Notes: generated by a model from the letters alone, not told the origin. 64,000 bases of DNA from Rostratula benghalensis (GCA_013399305.1 VXAI01000013.1:7463132-7527131), one strand, 5' to 3'; shown: positions 1 through 14,227, numbered from the stretch's first letter. Made by a program: numbers and translations.

Positions 1-267
1 GATATTCAACAGTAAGACAGGCGTTGCTATGGTAATTAAGCATTTTTCAAGGTTTTGGTGTTTTTCAAATTTTTTCAGTTATTAATAATTTTCCTAAAAC
101 AGTTTGGAAAAATACCGGTACATTAAAATATCACTTGTTCCTCATAAATGAGCTATTTGGAGTCTAATCCTTGTCTTTTAAAAGTCTGTGGCAAATCTCC
201 CACTGACTTTTATGGAAACACGACTCCTTGCCTTAAATATTTGGCAATTTCTGTATTATTTTGTCCA

Positions 268-291
268 AGTGTGTGTATATATATATATATT
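268..291. repeat. Short TG/TA microsatellite
   Basis: A run of alternating TG then TA dinucleotides. It is too short to be more than a small simple repeat. The tyrosine-isoleucine-rich open frame that begins here is a translation of this repeat. Confidence 0.7.
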
Positions 292-3200
292 TAATCAGAA
301 ATATTGAAAATGCCACAGTTTCTGACACACTAATTGCACCAGGGCTTTTGCAGGCCTGTTGGTTCTGGCAGCACAATTCAGCTAATTCGAGAAACCCCGA
401 GGCTCATTTTGTATCTCCTGCTGGTGCAGAATTGTCCTTAGTGGTACTGTGGCAGCTGGGCACAGCCACCCTCAGCACACCCTATCTGAAAGGCTGTGAA
501 ACCAGAAGTTCTCCCAGTGCACAAAAAGGAAGAAAGTAGGAGATTATAGGCAAAAAGTTGCCATAGTCATAGCTTTCACCAGCAGCATTCCCCCTTGAAC
601 CACCTCTGTCTCAGGGTGCCATCCCCCAGTAACTCAGTGGCAGGATGCAATGGAGCAGTCCCCCTACAAGGAGATCCTGAATGCAGGTCCCAGTCTGGAC
701 CTGAAGGCTATGTCACCCATCACTGCAGCATACAAAGCAAAGACTCCTTGCTCCTTCGGGAGACCAGACACTCCAGCACCCAGCTGGACACCACCAGGTA
801 ACCTCAGAACAAGAACCACAGTAGGCAGGCACTGGTTGGGGGGATGCCTGCCTGTGCTTAGGTCAAACTGTTCTTTTGGAGGTCCACCCTTTTCAGACAC
901 AAGTGGCTCAGTTCTTCAAAAAGACAAACTGGGCTGTATTCCATCTCTTTGATAGTAGCTGAATGGTTAAAAGCAGACTGGGAGGTGGAAAATGTGGAGC
1001 TGTGTCTTCAGCCTCCTCTCTACTTGGCAACTGCCCTAATAGCTAAGGTATTGTATAAACAGTGATCAGTTACTGCTGCTGCTGCCATTGATGGCAGCTA
1101 CTGCTGGAGTTTCTTTAATTCAGTGTGTGTGCAATATGTGCAGATGAGACCTCCAGATGGGTGTCCTAACAGGCATGACTATTTTGTAAGTCCCAAAGAA
1201 TCTTAGCCGGGAGACGGATTCACATCAGATATCCAGGTCAAGCAAGAAAGTGTCATCTCCAGCCATTTGTGGCAGCACAGCATTTGGCACCCAAATAAGT
1301 TTTCTGGATAAAGCTTGGGTACAGACAGACTCACAGGTATCAGATGGGGAGATGGCAAGACATTTTCTTTTTGAGTCACTGTCCTGGACCTTTACATCTT
1401 CTTAGACTCCTAAATGGGTTGGGGTTTTTTTGGAACTTGTCCCTAAGGAATCGTGAGACAGATTGTCATGTCAGTTTTGACAGTTCCTTAGTGTCTGTGT
1501 CTTGTGTACAGTACTGGCATCTTTGTGAAACTTCTGCAATAAGGTGAGACATATATAGACAAAGTTTTCAGTCATATTTTTACTAATTAAAAATACCACC
1601 TCTTAATAAGGAGATCAAAGAAAGAAAACAGATGGTTTGGTGCAAGATCATTCCTCAAGTTCAAAGGAAACCCTTTCTCTTTTTCTATGGTAGAGGCACA
1701 AGATCTGGAGCATGTCATCCTTGAAGAGACTTCAGCCCAACACAATCTTTCCAGACTGTCTTACATAAACAAGGAAAAAAATGAATCCTTGACACAAAAT
1801 TCATTCTAGTTTTGCATTTTCAGGTCCTTGGTTTTTAACACAGGTTTCCTGCAGAATTTTTCTTTTTTGCTCAGATAACCTGTATGGGTATGTTAAGTTA
1901 GGTACCAGCATAAGTCTTATCTTCTGTTTTCTCCAAGACTAGTAGTTTACATTACTTCGGTGCAGTGTGCTTTACAGTGTCTCCTCATTAGCTTATACAA
2001 GAGTTGAGGATCTATATCCTTGATTGCCTACAACTTGAAGTTAATTAATTATAGCCTTCAAGATTCAGTCTCCCAGATGATAACTCTCAGTTCAGCTTAT
2101 AACTGGAAAAGCACAAACAAGCATTTTTCACTGAAGTGCTGCAGGAAAAGCTGGCTTCAGAGTTCAAACAAGGAGCTGGCCTAGATGTATCACTGGGCTT
2201 GTCCTCAGCATTTTGGATTGTCCCCTCAGCTGATTGATGAAAAGCACGTTAACCCAAAATTGCTCTTTAGAATATAGCAAGTTGGCAGAAGACAATCTTG
2301 GAGATACATAACGTCTTATTGACCGGTCCATAAGTACATGTCAGTGATGCAGACTGGCTTGCTCAGGGTTCAGGAAATTCTTGCATTTTTCTTTTATGGT
2401 CTCAGTGGTTTCCTTCCTTTTCTTGGAAAGTATGTCTGTTGAAGGTGTAGTCTGTAGTGCTCTTACTACATCTGTTCACAGGTGCCAGTATTTCAGGTAG
2501 GCTGAAAGCATTACAAGAGATGTAGCACAGTCTGCCAGCATGCCAGGTCAACAGTCCTTTTTGTCTTGTTCCTCTTCCACAGTGTTTTCAGGGAAGCCAT
2601 TGGTCTCTGACTAGATGGAGCCCTACAAGTCATGCTTAAAACAGACCAAAGAATCAGGAAAAACCTCAAAAAGTTTAGTATGCATTCTTGCGGGTTATCT
2701 TGTCCTGGAAATATTTCATGTGGTTGATAAGCATTCACAACATTTCACTTGTGGACTTCTGAGCCAGCCACACTTGAGAAGTGGCCAGATGCTAGTGCTA
2801 ACATTGAATTTTAACATTCAATTGAAGTAAGTCAGTTCCTGCCAAGGGTGTCCACTGAAGGTCTTTATTGCAAGAAGTTCAGGTTTGTGGGAAGGGAGCA
2901 ATGGATATAGTAAGTGACGGTGAACAAAAGATCTAGGACAAAAGTTCTGGTTATTTGCCAGCTTAGGCTTGATGGTAGCTTCTAGAGATTTTCACAAAAG
3001 CAAATTTTAATTCTTAAGGTAGCTTCCTGAATTGTGTAAAGGATGCGTTAAGGTGGCTTCTGAATGAGAAAGACTTGCCAAAACCCTTAACTGGCAGTAA
3101 TAGTTTTCAAGATTTCAGGTTTTTGAGCAGGTGTATCACAGAGTTTTGACAAATCCTCCTCCTTCAGGAATCATGCAGAGAGTATACACTCAAATTTGGT

Positions 3201-3977
3201 GTTCCTTCCTGAGTCCTGAAAGGGGCAGATAGTTAGATGTGCCACAGTGACCATGGACTAACACCACTTGGCAGGTTGTATAATTTTTGATAATATTCCT
3301 AAAACCAAACAGAGCTAGCTGAGCAGAAGGAACCCATTGACCCTTGATCATGTGGGCTCAGTTTTCACAGCCCAAATAAACATCTGGGGGAATTTTTTGA
3401 CTCATTTGAACCCTGCAGCTTGAGATTTGACCTTGGTCGGGTTCTGATCAAGGGCTAATTTTTCATTTACATAATAGTTCAGCAACTTTCACTTAAAGTT
3501 TTCAACCTGTACAGATATTGTCCCATTTTGCACTGCAGCCGTTCACTCGCTGTTCTTGTGGTGTTGAGGGACCTCTTATCAAATAAATAATTTCTGATCA
3601 TTTGGGCAAAGCTTGAATTGAGCTTCCTACGGGTTTGTAGGAATTTCCTGAGGGTGAATGACAACAACCCTAATGTCACTGTTAAACAGAGCTAAGCATC
3701 CAATGACTCACTTAATCATCAGTTACTGGAAGAGGTGTGTCATAGAGATCAGACTAAACCCCACACAACATATGCATTCACAGGAATCTTTTTGTTAATG
3801 TAGACTGTTACACATGAGGTTTATCGCATGGATAGCTATCAATATCTCCATGTTAGATGCATGGAACAGATTGCTGAGGACAAATCGGTCTTTGTTAGGA
3901 GGTTCATTGTGGTCTTGTGACAATTGCTATTATTTAATGTTGACATCAGATAATAACATGATCATCATTGTTCAGGA

Positions 3978-4007
3978 CTGGCAGGACTCCTGATTCTGGC
4001 AGGACTC
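3978..4007. repeat. Two 12-bp direct repeats, 18-bp period
   Basis: CTGGCAGGACTC occurs at 3978-3989 and again, identical, at 3996-4007. This is most simply a small local duplication. Confidence 0.75.
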
Positions 4008-6363
4008 TGCCAAATCCCTTGCTGCTCTGGGTGCTGCTAACTTTCCAACCTGCTGTAACTGTGTTCACTGGCGTCAGGCTTACAATTTAGGAGGAGTATT
4101 CAACGAGGAGACAAATTTTTTATCAAACTTCCTAACAAAGTGTTATGTGATTTCTTTGCTTCTTCAGATATTTTGTTAAGGACTGTATAATATTTTGGGC
4201 TTCTGGGCTGATGGCAGAGAGCCAGTCAGTTCCTTTTCTGGCTTATTTTTTTCAGTTCTGATGCGCACCCAAACTCCTCAAATTTGATTTTCCACTTGCT
4301 TCAGTTAGAAGCAGCATTAATAATAAATGGTTCTGGGGTTGATACCTTATAAGCAGGAACAATGGAGCCTGAGGCACTGCTTTTTAGTCAGGTCTTTCAT
4401 GGATAAAGTAAAACTTACTTACTGTTATCAGAGCTCCCACTATTGCCCCATGCTAACTCCATGTAACAGGTTTATTGTATTAAATAAAGATGCCCTCTAT
4501 AGAGCTGCTCGATATAGCGTGTCTTTATTCAGGGGCTGCTTCTTAGAAGAGGGAAGAATTGTTGCAAGCAGAGGATGTGAGGGTCTGTAATTTATTTTTT
4601 TATTTAAAAAGAAAACAAGATGTTTTCACGTAGCCATAACAGAGAAGGAAGATTCCACTTAATAAAATAACTAACTCTACTTACACTTCATTCAAATAAG
4701 ACATGCTGAACATGCTGGTGGTGTTGCACAATGTTTAGCTTGTATAGCCTGAACTTTGTGTAGACCTTGTGCGCAGCTCTGGTATTTCCTTTCTTATCAT
4801 TTTTAATAGCTTCCAGTTCATGCAAGCTGGAGCATTTAAAAACTCCTGCACCTCATATTATTATTCTTTATTTCACTCCAGGGTCAGTCACCTTCTACAG
4901 GGGCCTTCAGCAATAGCCAAAGGGCAAGTTTCTTAATGCCTCCCTTGAGCATATGGGCGTATCTTGAATAGTGTGCTGTCATGAATGCTCAGCGATGCTC
5001 AGGGATTCCTCTTCTCTGGAACTCTTCCTAACTCAGGTGAGGCTTGGTGGTGTTACTCAGGATGAAGACTAGGGAAGGCTCTGGGAGCAGTTGCACCTCT
5101 GCCACAGGACTGAGAGAGAACAGCCAGGAGCAAGTCCAGTGCCTGTGGCGGCTCAGGCCTCATGCCCTGGGCAGAAATACTCAGACAAATGAAGACAATT
5201 AATAATAATCAGTAATAATTTGTTGATTATAGAACCTGCTCTTTCCTCAATGGAAGGCCTGGTATGAGCTAGAGCAACAGCCTTCAGTGCTCACTGATTT
5301 AGGCTGTTCAAAACTCCATCTTTCTGAACAATTATTACAGTCAATGCATCAGACATCCTTTTTGCTGTTGCTAACTTTTCTTGCTAGCTGCGTTATTTTG
5401 TGAAAAATCTGCTGCATGATGCATTGCCTCTGAAGTGTACAAACACCAGCCTATAGGAAAAAAGGATAACGACGGTTTCTGCTTAGTCAAACACTCATGT
5501 TTGAATTATGTCATACCATGTAATGACAGGTGTAAATGTTTCTGTATAAGAATTATCGATCTTCACAGCTGGTGTTGGTTTATATCCAGTATCTGAGTTC
5601 TGGAAGGAATAATTGCAAGAAAAGGTAAATGGATTCACCCTTAATCTTGTTCACAACCCAAGTTTGAGACATGAGTTGCAAATTATAGACAGGCATAAGT
5701 ATTTTTCTTTTCAAAAATATCTAAATATTTGTATTAATTTGTAACAATAGCAACACTCTGAATTTGATCTCACAAATCAAGAACTGTGATCTTGAGTTAC
5801 GTCTGCATTTGAGCTGACTATGGGTTATTATAATTCTTGAAAGGCTAAGGTCTAAAGGTATGATTTATTTCTAATGGTGACACTATGACTGCCTGTCGCA
5901 TCAATACTCATACACAGACATGAAGAATTAGTAAACAATGGACCAAAATAAACATACAACAGTTCTGTATTATGACAGAAAGAGCTCCCTGTGTTTGAAG
6001 CTGGTGAGGAAGAGTTAGAAAGCCCCAGCTGTGCTTCAAGCAACAGCACTGCTTGTGAGCAGGCCTAAGAAGTAAGAACATGGTGGACTGTTGATGTTGG
6101 CTCAACTACCTGTTATACTAGAGAAAAAGATAGATAGAAGATGGCTAAAATAAAATAGGTCAAGTGAAATTTATGTGGAGGAAGATAGTCTAGCCTGCAG
6201 GATGGGAGCAGAGGTAAAGAAAACAGGTATCAGAAGGGAATGTCTTATGATGGGAGAGGACAAATGAATCAAGGCCAAAGACTGAAGCTTAATTAATCCC
6301 TAATGTATCAGCACATTGTTAGGAAAGAGGATCAGAAGGTGAGAGAGGAGAACAGAGGAGAAA

Positions 6364-6389
6364 AATAATGTCTAAGAATAATGTCTAAG
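6364..6389. repeat. 13-bp perfect tandem duplication
   Basis: AATAATGTCTAAG occurs twice head to tail with no spacer, inside a purine-rich stretch (about 6120-6480). It is probably a recent slippage or duplication event. Confidence 0.85.
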
Positions 6390-6607
6390 AAATTAGAGAG
6401 ATTAATTGATGCAACACGAAGGAAGAGCAAATCTGAAGCTGAAGCAGAGAAAGGAATAAGAGAATGATGGCCAGGGCAGGCCAAGTTTATGAACAAGAGC
6501 ATTGAACTGGGGTTTTCCTTTCTTCTTCTTGGCTTCTCTTAACTATATAGAATTGCTTTGTGAAGAGTTTCCTCTTATGGAAGGGAACATCCAGTACTAG
6601 ATTGTCT

Positions 6608-6660
6608 CACACTCTTTTTTCTTTCTTCTTTTTTTTTTTTTCTCTTTCTGTCACTTCCAG
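6608..6660. repeat. Pyrimidine-rich tract
   Basis: A nearly uninterrupted C/T tract with a long central T-run. It is low complexity and probably length-variable. The phenylalanine-rich frame across it is not a gene. Confidence 0.75.
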
Positions 6661-9600
6661 AGGTATTGTGTTTGTCCTCTGGAGATCATCCTTCTCCTGT
6701 AAGATATTATGCAGCACACTTTTCATAGTGCCTGATAAAGAGCTGAAACAAGCTGTTTCAGACTAAGGTATTTTTAGTGCCTCACCAGTCACCACTGTAA
6801 TAGGCTTTTATGGCTCTGCATGAATTCCCTGCAGGTAGATACTGAAAGCCTAATCCACAATTGCATAAAGACAGCTAAAAGAAATAACATAATATTTGCA
6901 AGCAGTTCTATAATTCCTTTGTCCTCCAGGAATGTGATCAGAGGCCTAAACTAAAAATACATTTGTTGAATATACTTATCTTAGCCCTTTGAGAGGAAAA
7001 AGAAAGAAACAAAAGTATTAAAATAGATATAAAGGAGGTAAAACAAGAAATAAAGGGGATTAGAGCTCTTTTTGCCTAATATAAAGCATAACAGGAGGAC
7101 ATAAGGTGCTGCTAAATGTATTTTCATTGCCAGATAGTTTATAAATGACCACTTCTTTTCAGACAGCAGATCTAATGATTCTGAAGTTTCAGTCTTAATT
7201 TTAGTCTTGGATCACATTTGGGCAATGAATAGCATCGGGAAAAAATGCACCCAAAATCTTGAAATGTTCAGATGCAGCTAATCTAGTTTAAACAGGAACT
7301 AGATGATTTGCCACATAGTCATCTCCTTTTTATTCAGCAAACACCTTTTTTATTTAAACTTTCAGAGGCTGATACCAGCTGTGTGATAACTCTTCCAGAA
7401 CATATTGTGTTCCAAATGGACAAAGTTGGTCAGCCCAGCTTGTTAATTCATCAGACCATGGCACCTCCACCAGCAAGAGATCATGGGTAGATGTGGATCC
7501 CTGCTCCAGGCTTGTTACACACCCCACTGCCCACATTTGGTGGTAGATTCTTGGCCAGCAAACAGCTGGTAGGCTCTGGCAAGATGATGCACCCTGCAAC
7601 TAATCAAAGCTCATTTTTTATTCCCTTAAATGTACATGTGCTAGGTCTACCACTCAGCCTTAACGTATATGTTACAAGGGGTAATCAGGATCTTCCTTAT
7701 TAAATCAATTTCCACTGTGAAATGCTGGGGGTTTTTTTGAAAAGAGTTTCTCAGGCCAAGCCTTCTGCCAGTGCAACCTTCCCTTTGGCTGCCTTTGAAG
7801 CTGCCTCTGTCTGCTTGTTTCAGGTGGGTTGGGGTTTCCACATCCCCCAGCTGGTGGTCACAGGGGAAAGCTGGTATCTGAGCAGTACATAACTCAAGCT
7901 GCCACCAGAGCTCCTGAGCTCTCGACTGGCTGCCTCCACAACTCTCATCTCAAAGAATGGCTTTCCTGCTGGTGGCAGCCTCTTGGTCACCAGGAGACTC
8001 CTAGTTAGCTGGGCATCTGCTGCTCAGTGTCTCCATATCAGCTCAGGGAAGGAGAAAGCAGCCGTCCCCTCTTCTCTCTTCTATTAACTCTCAGCAGGCT
8101 TCAGAGTTTCTCCCTCACGCTCTCCAGCTGCCTCTTTCGGCGGAGCAGGCTTTCAGCTCTGTGGGAGCCCGCCTACATAGCAGGCAGCCAGAGGAGCTGG
8201 GCAGCCCAGGAAACAAGCTGAAAAAACGTCTGCATCCTTCCAAAGTGGAGTTTTTTCAGGCTTTTCCCTCCCACAAAAATGTTCTGATTGTTAGCCTTTG
8301 TGTCCCAGCTCAGCACAGCTTTCCTTTTCTTTCAAAAATAAAGCAAGTTGAAATAAAAAGACAATCATCTGGCCAACTCTGGTTATTTTAGTCCCCATTT
8401 TTGGCTGTACCGTGGTACACACCAGGATATCCTGACCTGGGAGCCAGAAGCATTAGGGTGTCCTGGAACTCTAGGTGGAAAACCAACCCACAGAGAATTA
8501 AGATGACATCTCTGGATCACAATGAAGGCTTGCACTAGTGGCTCCACAGCTCTGCACAAAAAGAGAAGGTTAAACCAGGCAGTATTTGAGGGGTGGTGTA
8601 AAGCTGTTATGTTCGCACTCATCTTTAGCTGATATAATGATGTTTGGAACAGATAATTACTGCAGCTATTGTTATGACTATGGGTACTGCAATCCATGCT
8701 CATAACCTCAGAGAGGGAGGGAGAGAATGAGAAAACAGTGAGCCATTAAAATAGCAGAACTCTAATTGATTACTGTTAATATGCAGGCAGAAACTGTGTT
8801 AGTGGGGCTCACCTATAATATTCAGCGATGGTAGCAATCCAGGAGGCATCCATCAACCTTCAGAACTGTGTAAAATGAATGCTGATACTGTAGAGTTTTG
8901 AACTTTAGTGTGGGGGTTTTGTGTTTTGGGTGTTGTTTTTTTTTTTCCTTTTTCAGATATCTTATTTAACTTGGGGGTCTTATTACATAATGATGAGATA
9001 ATCATGTAATAAGGAGATGCTTGGTTTTAAATGTTTGAGACTGCTCTTTTTTCACTTGTGATGGCAGGAATTATGTATATGTAGCTACGAATTAACAAGG
9101 TCAATGAGACAATATTACATACCACACTGCATTGGGTTTTTTCTGAGGTTTGCATTTCTTATCATTATGGGTTTTGTTTAACTTGACAGCCTTAAAATTG
9201 TGAAGAGCACATTCCTTATAATTTATTTTTCATAGTAAGTGTTTTTCATAAATACAGCATGAAAATGATAGCTCTTTAAAGATCAGACCTCAAAAATGGG
9301 AAGAAAGCTTGGAGACAGAAGTGTTTTGATGAGTCCATCAGCTGAAAAATGCTTTATTTGACCAACTAGAGAGGAAATTGAATATTATAAAAAATAGTGC
9401 ATAAAGCGATGTATTGAAAAGCTTGCTATGGAAATTTAACAAATATACCCAGCAACCAGTCTTCAGGGAGCTTTGCCAAATATTTCAGGTTTTGCCCTCT
9501 TAAACGTAGGTGCCATTATTGCAAAATATTTATAGAAGTAAACAGTAGCCTATTACATTGAAAAATACTGGTCAAGCACCTTCCACCCACTTTCTAGATG

Positions 9601-10227
9601 CTTCATAAAATCAGCAGTCTCTCTCTCATTTCAGTAGAGGATCACAATGGACATCTTTTAAGGGGTTAGAAAGCTTTTTCTATTGAGATGTCATTGCTTA
9701 TGAAATACACATTAACTGTATTATGGTGGGTGTTTAGCAACTCCATAGTATCTTAAATGGCATGAAACAAAAATTATCAAATGAAAATAAGTATGTTTTG
9801 AGAAGCATTCATTTCTGCTGTTCATTCCTTTCATGCTTGTGCTTTTGAAAAACTCAGCAACTTCCAGTGAGTCACCCAAAATTTTAGTATAAGATAGGCA
9901 AGGTTCAACTGTTCTTGAAGAATTAATTACTTTTGTACTTGAATAAACTTGAAAGAAGAGAACAACATACCAGTCTGCATGTAATTCTTTTCGTACTAAT
10001 TCAGACTTTGCAGTTGTCTAAAAGCTTTGATTTCTCACAATCAAGTCTTTCTACTCGACCCTGAAGTGAGAAGTGTAATCCTGTGTTTCTTGCAGAACAT
10101 AGCAGGGTAGAAATGAATGCCACTAATTCATCTCAAGATCGGGTGGGAGGAGAAGTGGGCTTACTCCCCAGCCATCTTATTTATATAAATAATAACACTA
10201 CCTCCCTTTTCTTGTGGTGGTGGTGTT

Positions 10228-10257
10228 GGGGTTTTTTTTTTTTTCTCTCTCTCTTGA
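10228..10257. repeat. G4-T13-(CT)n tract
   Basis: Four Gs followed by thirteen Ts and then a CT-dinucleotide run, next to a GGT-rich stretch. It is a simple repeat and also one of the recurrent GGGTTTTTT motif copies described in the findings. Confidence 0.75.
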
Positions 10258-11813
10258 TCTGAAATATTTAGCAAGAAGCTGAGCAGTCTATACCTTACAG
10301 TCAAGATGAGTTATGAATTGATGTCCTGTGCCTCCCTCTACCCACCTTCCCTGGCTCCTCCAGTGCACTCTTGGCAGCAGCACATCACATTCTCCCCTGC
10401 ACCTCACCTCCTTATCCCCTGCTTCCATTCATAACAGGAATGGGTCATGAAATGTCTGTGCCGAAGCACTGTATGTACAGATAAGGGACAGACCAGCTCC
10501 CCTCCCCTTGCCCATAAATCCACAAGCCTGATAGAATCAGACCTGACTTTTTCTCAGCATAGAAACTTGCTCCCATTTCTAATTATACATAATAATTCGG
10601 TGCAGTCACTGGCATAATTGGCCATCTGTGTACTTTAGTACGTGTGAAGTGAATACTGGGAAAGGTTACACAGGCTGGTGCCGCTAATGCTCATGGAGAA
10701 GTGGTGGAGACTGATCTTAAGAGCTGGATTTGAGCTGAAATGCATCTTGGAAATGAAAAGTGATTTTTCTTGTTGGCTTTGAGAGTTATGAAAGGACCAG
10801 ACAATATGACAGAAGAGCCTAATGGCAGGTGGAGAAGCAAGGGTGGAACTAGAAGGCTTGCAATTTGTTTCTGGGAAATAATAAAAAAACCCAAACAATT
10901 GTGTTTGTCATATTTGTTGCTCAAATTGTGATTTACTCCTGGATAGATTCCACTATTAATGAAATATAGGACAGTGTTTCAAAAAAGCTTCTTCCAAGCT
11001 GCCTCTCTAAGAAACCCCAATAACAGCCCTTGCTACCTATTATGTCTTTTTAGAAACTTTTCTTAAAATGTAAAAATAGGATGGGGGAGGTGAACGGGGA
11101 CAAGAGAACCCTCATCCTTATTTCAAAAGACTTCATTGTAACAAGAAATTACTGCACAAGCCTGGCAAGCTTGGAAAGGTTATAATGGAACACTGACACT
11201 TTTCTTGTGAGCTAATACTTGATGAATACAAATGGTGGACAATCACATCAGAGACATGTCTCCACCCACAAAACCAGACATAAGCTCCCTTTAAAAAAGC
11301 AAGCCTTCCCTCAGCAAAAAAGTCTTACAGAAGAGTCCAGTTTCACTTGTAACACAAAGAGGAATATTGCACAGGTGTAAAGGTAAGAGGCCATGGGCAA
11401 CTGAGTTGGCTTCCGTAGTTCTGCAGCAGAATGAAGAGAACTTTTTGAAGAGCTGCTTCTTGGCATCCTCTGCTTGCAGTTTGCTCGTGTGCACTCCCAG
11501 GAGCCCAGCTCAACCCTGCCAAAGGTTTGGAGGGTTTTCCTTCCAGCAGAAAGCTTTCCAAGATGTTATTAAATGCCACAGAAAACAGGGTGGCCAGAAG
11601 AAAATTGCTGATATAAAGCATCATGCACACTGGCATAATGCACTCCTGCCCTGACCAGAGGTGTCTGCTTTGTGAGCCTGCTTTTATTGTGATCTCTCAG
11701 AACTCATGCATGCATGATATATATTCAGTTCTCTATATCCATTTAAGATAGTCTTCCTCCACTTTGAACTCTGAACACTGATTAGGGTTTAAGCCCACTA
11801 GTGAAAAATATGT

Positions 11814-11856
11814 GTATGCATCGATATATATATACATGTATGTATATACACACAGT
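11814..11856. repeat. Degenerate TA/TG/CA simple repeat
   Basis: Alternating purine-pyrimidine sequence: TATATATA, then ATGTATGTATATA, then CACACA. It is a low-complexity microsatellite and shows no sign of being part of a gene. Confidence 0.7.
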
Positions 11857-13788
11857 ATGGATCATTCTGGTAGCAGGTCCCAGATACCCTGGTCTCCCAG
11901 GCGCAGGCACCTGGACATACTAGGTGTGGAGGTTCACAATTGTGCTGTTGTAGTTGGTACACCCACCTCTTATCCTTCTTCAGTACAATCTCCTCCTGGA
12001 GCTCACTAGCTCACACATTCCTTCTAAGAACAGAAGATCATTATAAATAGGATTTAACCAGAATATCAATTAGACTGGGGTGATGCAGTACAGGGCTCAG
12101 TCAGGCAAGTGCACTGACTAACAACCTGTTACACATAACCATCCCCTTCTGCTTCTATTTTCCACTTGCTTGTTCCTCCCCAACCCACATTGTTGCCTTC
12201 ATTTCCTCACCTTTGTTCTAAGTCCTAAATATCCCTTAAGTCTCACTCATTTCCACAACCTCCTTAAAATTTGACATTGTAAATTTTGTACAATCCCTAA
12301 ATGTCCTTCCCAGCATCCCATAGTGAGTCCCATACCCCTGTTGATTATAACCTCTGGCAGCCTGCAGGGTGTTCTAGGGAGACACTTTCTTTGATTAAAT
12401 ATTCTTCGTGGGTTTTGCACCAGGCATGCTGGGTGAATACTTCTTTTTGGATAGTCTTCAGAGCAGCCACTTGAGTGTGCACAGTTTTCCAGATTATTGG
12501 TTTTCTACGGCTCCTCTGCTCTGTTGTTCATCTGCTCCTCACCAGGCCTTCATGTTTCTGGTGATTAGCCTTTAATCACATAACCTAAAAAACAATTCTC
12601 TGTATCTGTCTGTGCCAGAACAGCCAGGAGCCTCTGATTATGAACTGGATGTGAAGACGACAGCAATCCCATAGAGCTGCGGGAAGATGAACTGCAGAAC
12701 CTGAGAGTGATGGTCTTCGTTTTAAATTCATTTTGATATTAAGCCCAAGTATAGTCCTGGGTAACATTACGTTCCCCAGGGATTATTTTCTGGAGCCTGA
12801 AATGTGGGGGGGAAATTACTGTGTGCATATAATGTAACAATGACATCATTGTTTACCAGGTCCCAGGAGATACTTAGAGGAGATGCCCAAATCAAATTCC
12901 AAACTTGATTAATATATTATGCCAATGAAACATCTGCCATTGTCTTATTGGTAAAACCAATTATCTTTCCCTTTTCTAAAAGCTGGCGTAGAAATTTATT
13001 AAACAAATCTCACATTTTACACATGCTGATGGGAAACCCTGGAGGTGGAGCAAGGTTCATGGTCACCTTCCTAAGGGACAGGCCAGGAGTCCAAACAGGC
13101 AGAGAAGGCTGAGAGTGCAAGGAGAGGACTGTGCTGGCTAGAAGCCACCTCCTGTAGCTTAAAGCTACCCCAAAGAAGGCCATAGTAACACTGCTGCGAT
13201 GTCCCCAGGACCATGTCAAGTCTCAAGCTACCTTCAGAAAATGGGAGGGATGATGAAAGAAAATCATGGAAAAGCTCCACAAACTTTCTTGTGGCAGAAG
13301 CTGTTATATACATTCTCAAATAAATCCCTTCTATTTGGGTATCACCACTATATTTGTCTCTATACTAAGCTGCAGTAAAAAGTTTTGCAAATGGAAAAAT
13401 ACCAGACTGGAGTGATGGATTTTTTTTTTTTTCCCATGCTAACGTGGCATACTAGTATGTGAAAGCAAATTAATAGTTAGAAATTTGCAGGGCAGAAGTG
13501 ACTCCTCTCAGGTAATGATAAACAAAAGATGGAGCTTTTAAACCAAAAACGGTTTTCAAAAGAACTTTTGGAAATAATTTCAAATCTGAGGCCTTTTAGT
13601 GACTCACAAAAGTGACATAAGTGACACTGAGAAAAGGTTCTTAAAACACAAAATAACTTGTCTAAGAAAGAGTTTTCTTCTTAAGAAACAGTATGGAATT
13701 TAATATTTTGAGGTTGTTGCCTTACCATAAGCTCCCTTTTAGCTATATTGGCATTTTTTAACAGAATTGTATTTATTACAGTATTTAT

Positions 13789-13838
13789 TTCATCTGTTTT
13801 TAACATAAGTAACATAACAATTCATCTGTTTTTAACAT
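13789..13838. repeat. 18-bp direct repeats, 32-bp period, abutting a CR1
   Basis: TTCATCTGTTTTTAACAT is present at 13789-13806 and again, identical, at 13821-13838. The second copy ends two bases before recognisable CR1 sequence starts. Both copies lie on the same side of the element, so they are not a pair of target-site duplications. A tandem duplication or a template switch at the 5' junction of the insertion is more likely. Confidence 0.8.
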
Positions 13839-13839
13839 T

Positions 13840-14227
13840 GTTCAGCCTGAAGAAGAAAAGGCTCTGGGGAGACCTTATAGCAGCCTTCCAATACCTAAAG
13901 AGGACCTACAGGAGAGATGATGGGGACTCTTTATCAAGGAGTGGAACGATAGGACAAAGGATAATGGTTTTAAACTGAAAGAGGGGAGATTTAGATTAGA
14001 TATCAGGAAGAAAATCTTTACTGTGAGGACAGTGAGACACTGGAACAGGTTGCCCAGAAAAGTTGTGGATCCCCCATCCCTGGAAGTGTTCAAGGCCGGG
14101 CTGGATGGGGCTTTGAGCAACCTGCTCTAGCGGGAGGTGTCCCTGCCCATGGCAGGGGGGGTTGGAACTCAGTGATCTTTAAGGTTCCTTCCAACCCAAA
14201 CCATTCTACAATCATGTGAATCTATGC
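13840..14227 (+). mobile_element. CR1 LINE, 5'-truncated 3' end
   Basis: The sequence starts in the C-terminal part of CR1 ORF2. The conserved nucleotide blocks TTCAGCCTGAAGAAGAAAAG, then GGGGAGACCTTATAGC and ATACCTAAAGAGG, correspond to the usual end of the reverse-transcriptase protein. It runs through the segment GAACAGGTTGCCCAGA and GGAAGTGTTCAAGGCCGGGC, then the 3' tail TTCCTTCCAACCCAAACCATTCTA. No poly(A) follows, as expected for CR1, which ends in a short octamer repeat. The reading frame is broken and the terminal octamers are mutated, so the copy is inactive. The 5' truncation is typical. It is similar in sequence to the copy at 38283, and both probably belong to one subfamily (inferred by eye). 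Confidence 0.93.

Larger units (their letters stand above)
1..13788. other. Unique AT-rich DNA, no recognisable gene
   Basis: I read this stretch on both strands and found no exon, RNA gene or transposon that I can name. The open frames are all about 100 codons or less, are interrupted, and often overlap on both strands with low-complexity translations. What it does hold is listed separately: a short TA run near 272, 12-bp repeats at 3978, a 13-bp tandem duplication at 6364, pyrimidine or T-rich tracts near 6.6, 8.9 and 10.2 kb, and a purine-pyrimidine TATA/TGTA run near 11.8 kb. An intron or intergenic origin is equally possible. Degenerate transposon pieces too old for me to recognise may be present. 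Confidence 0.6.
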
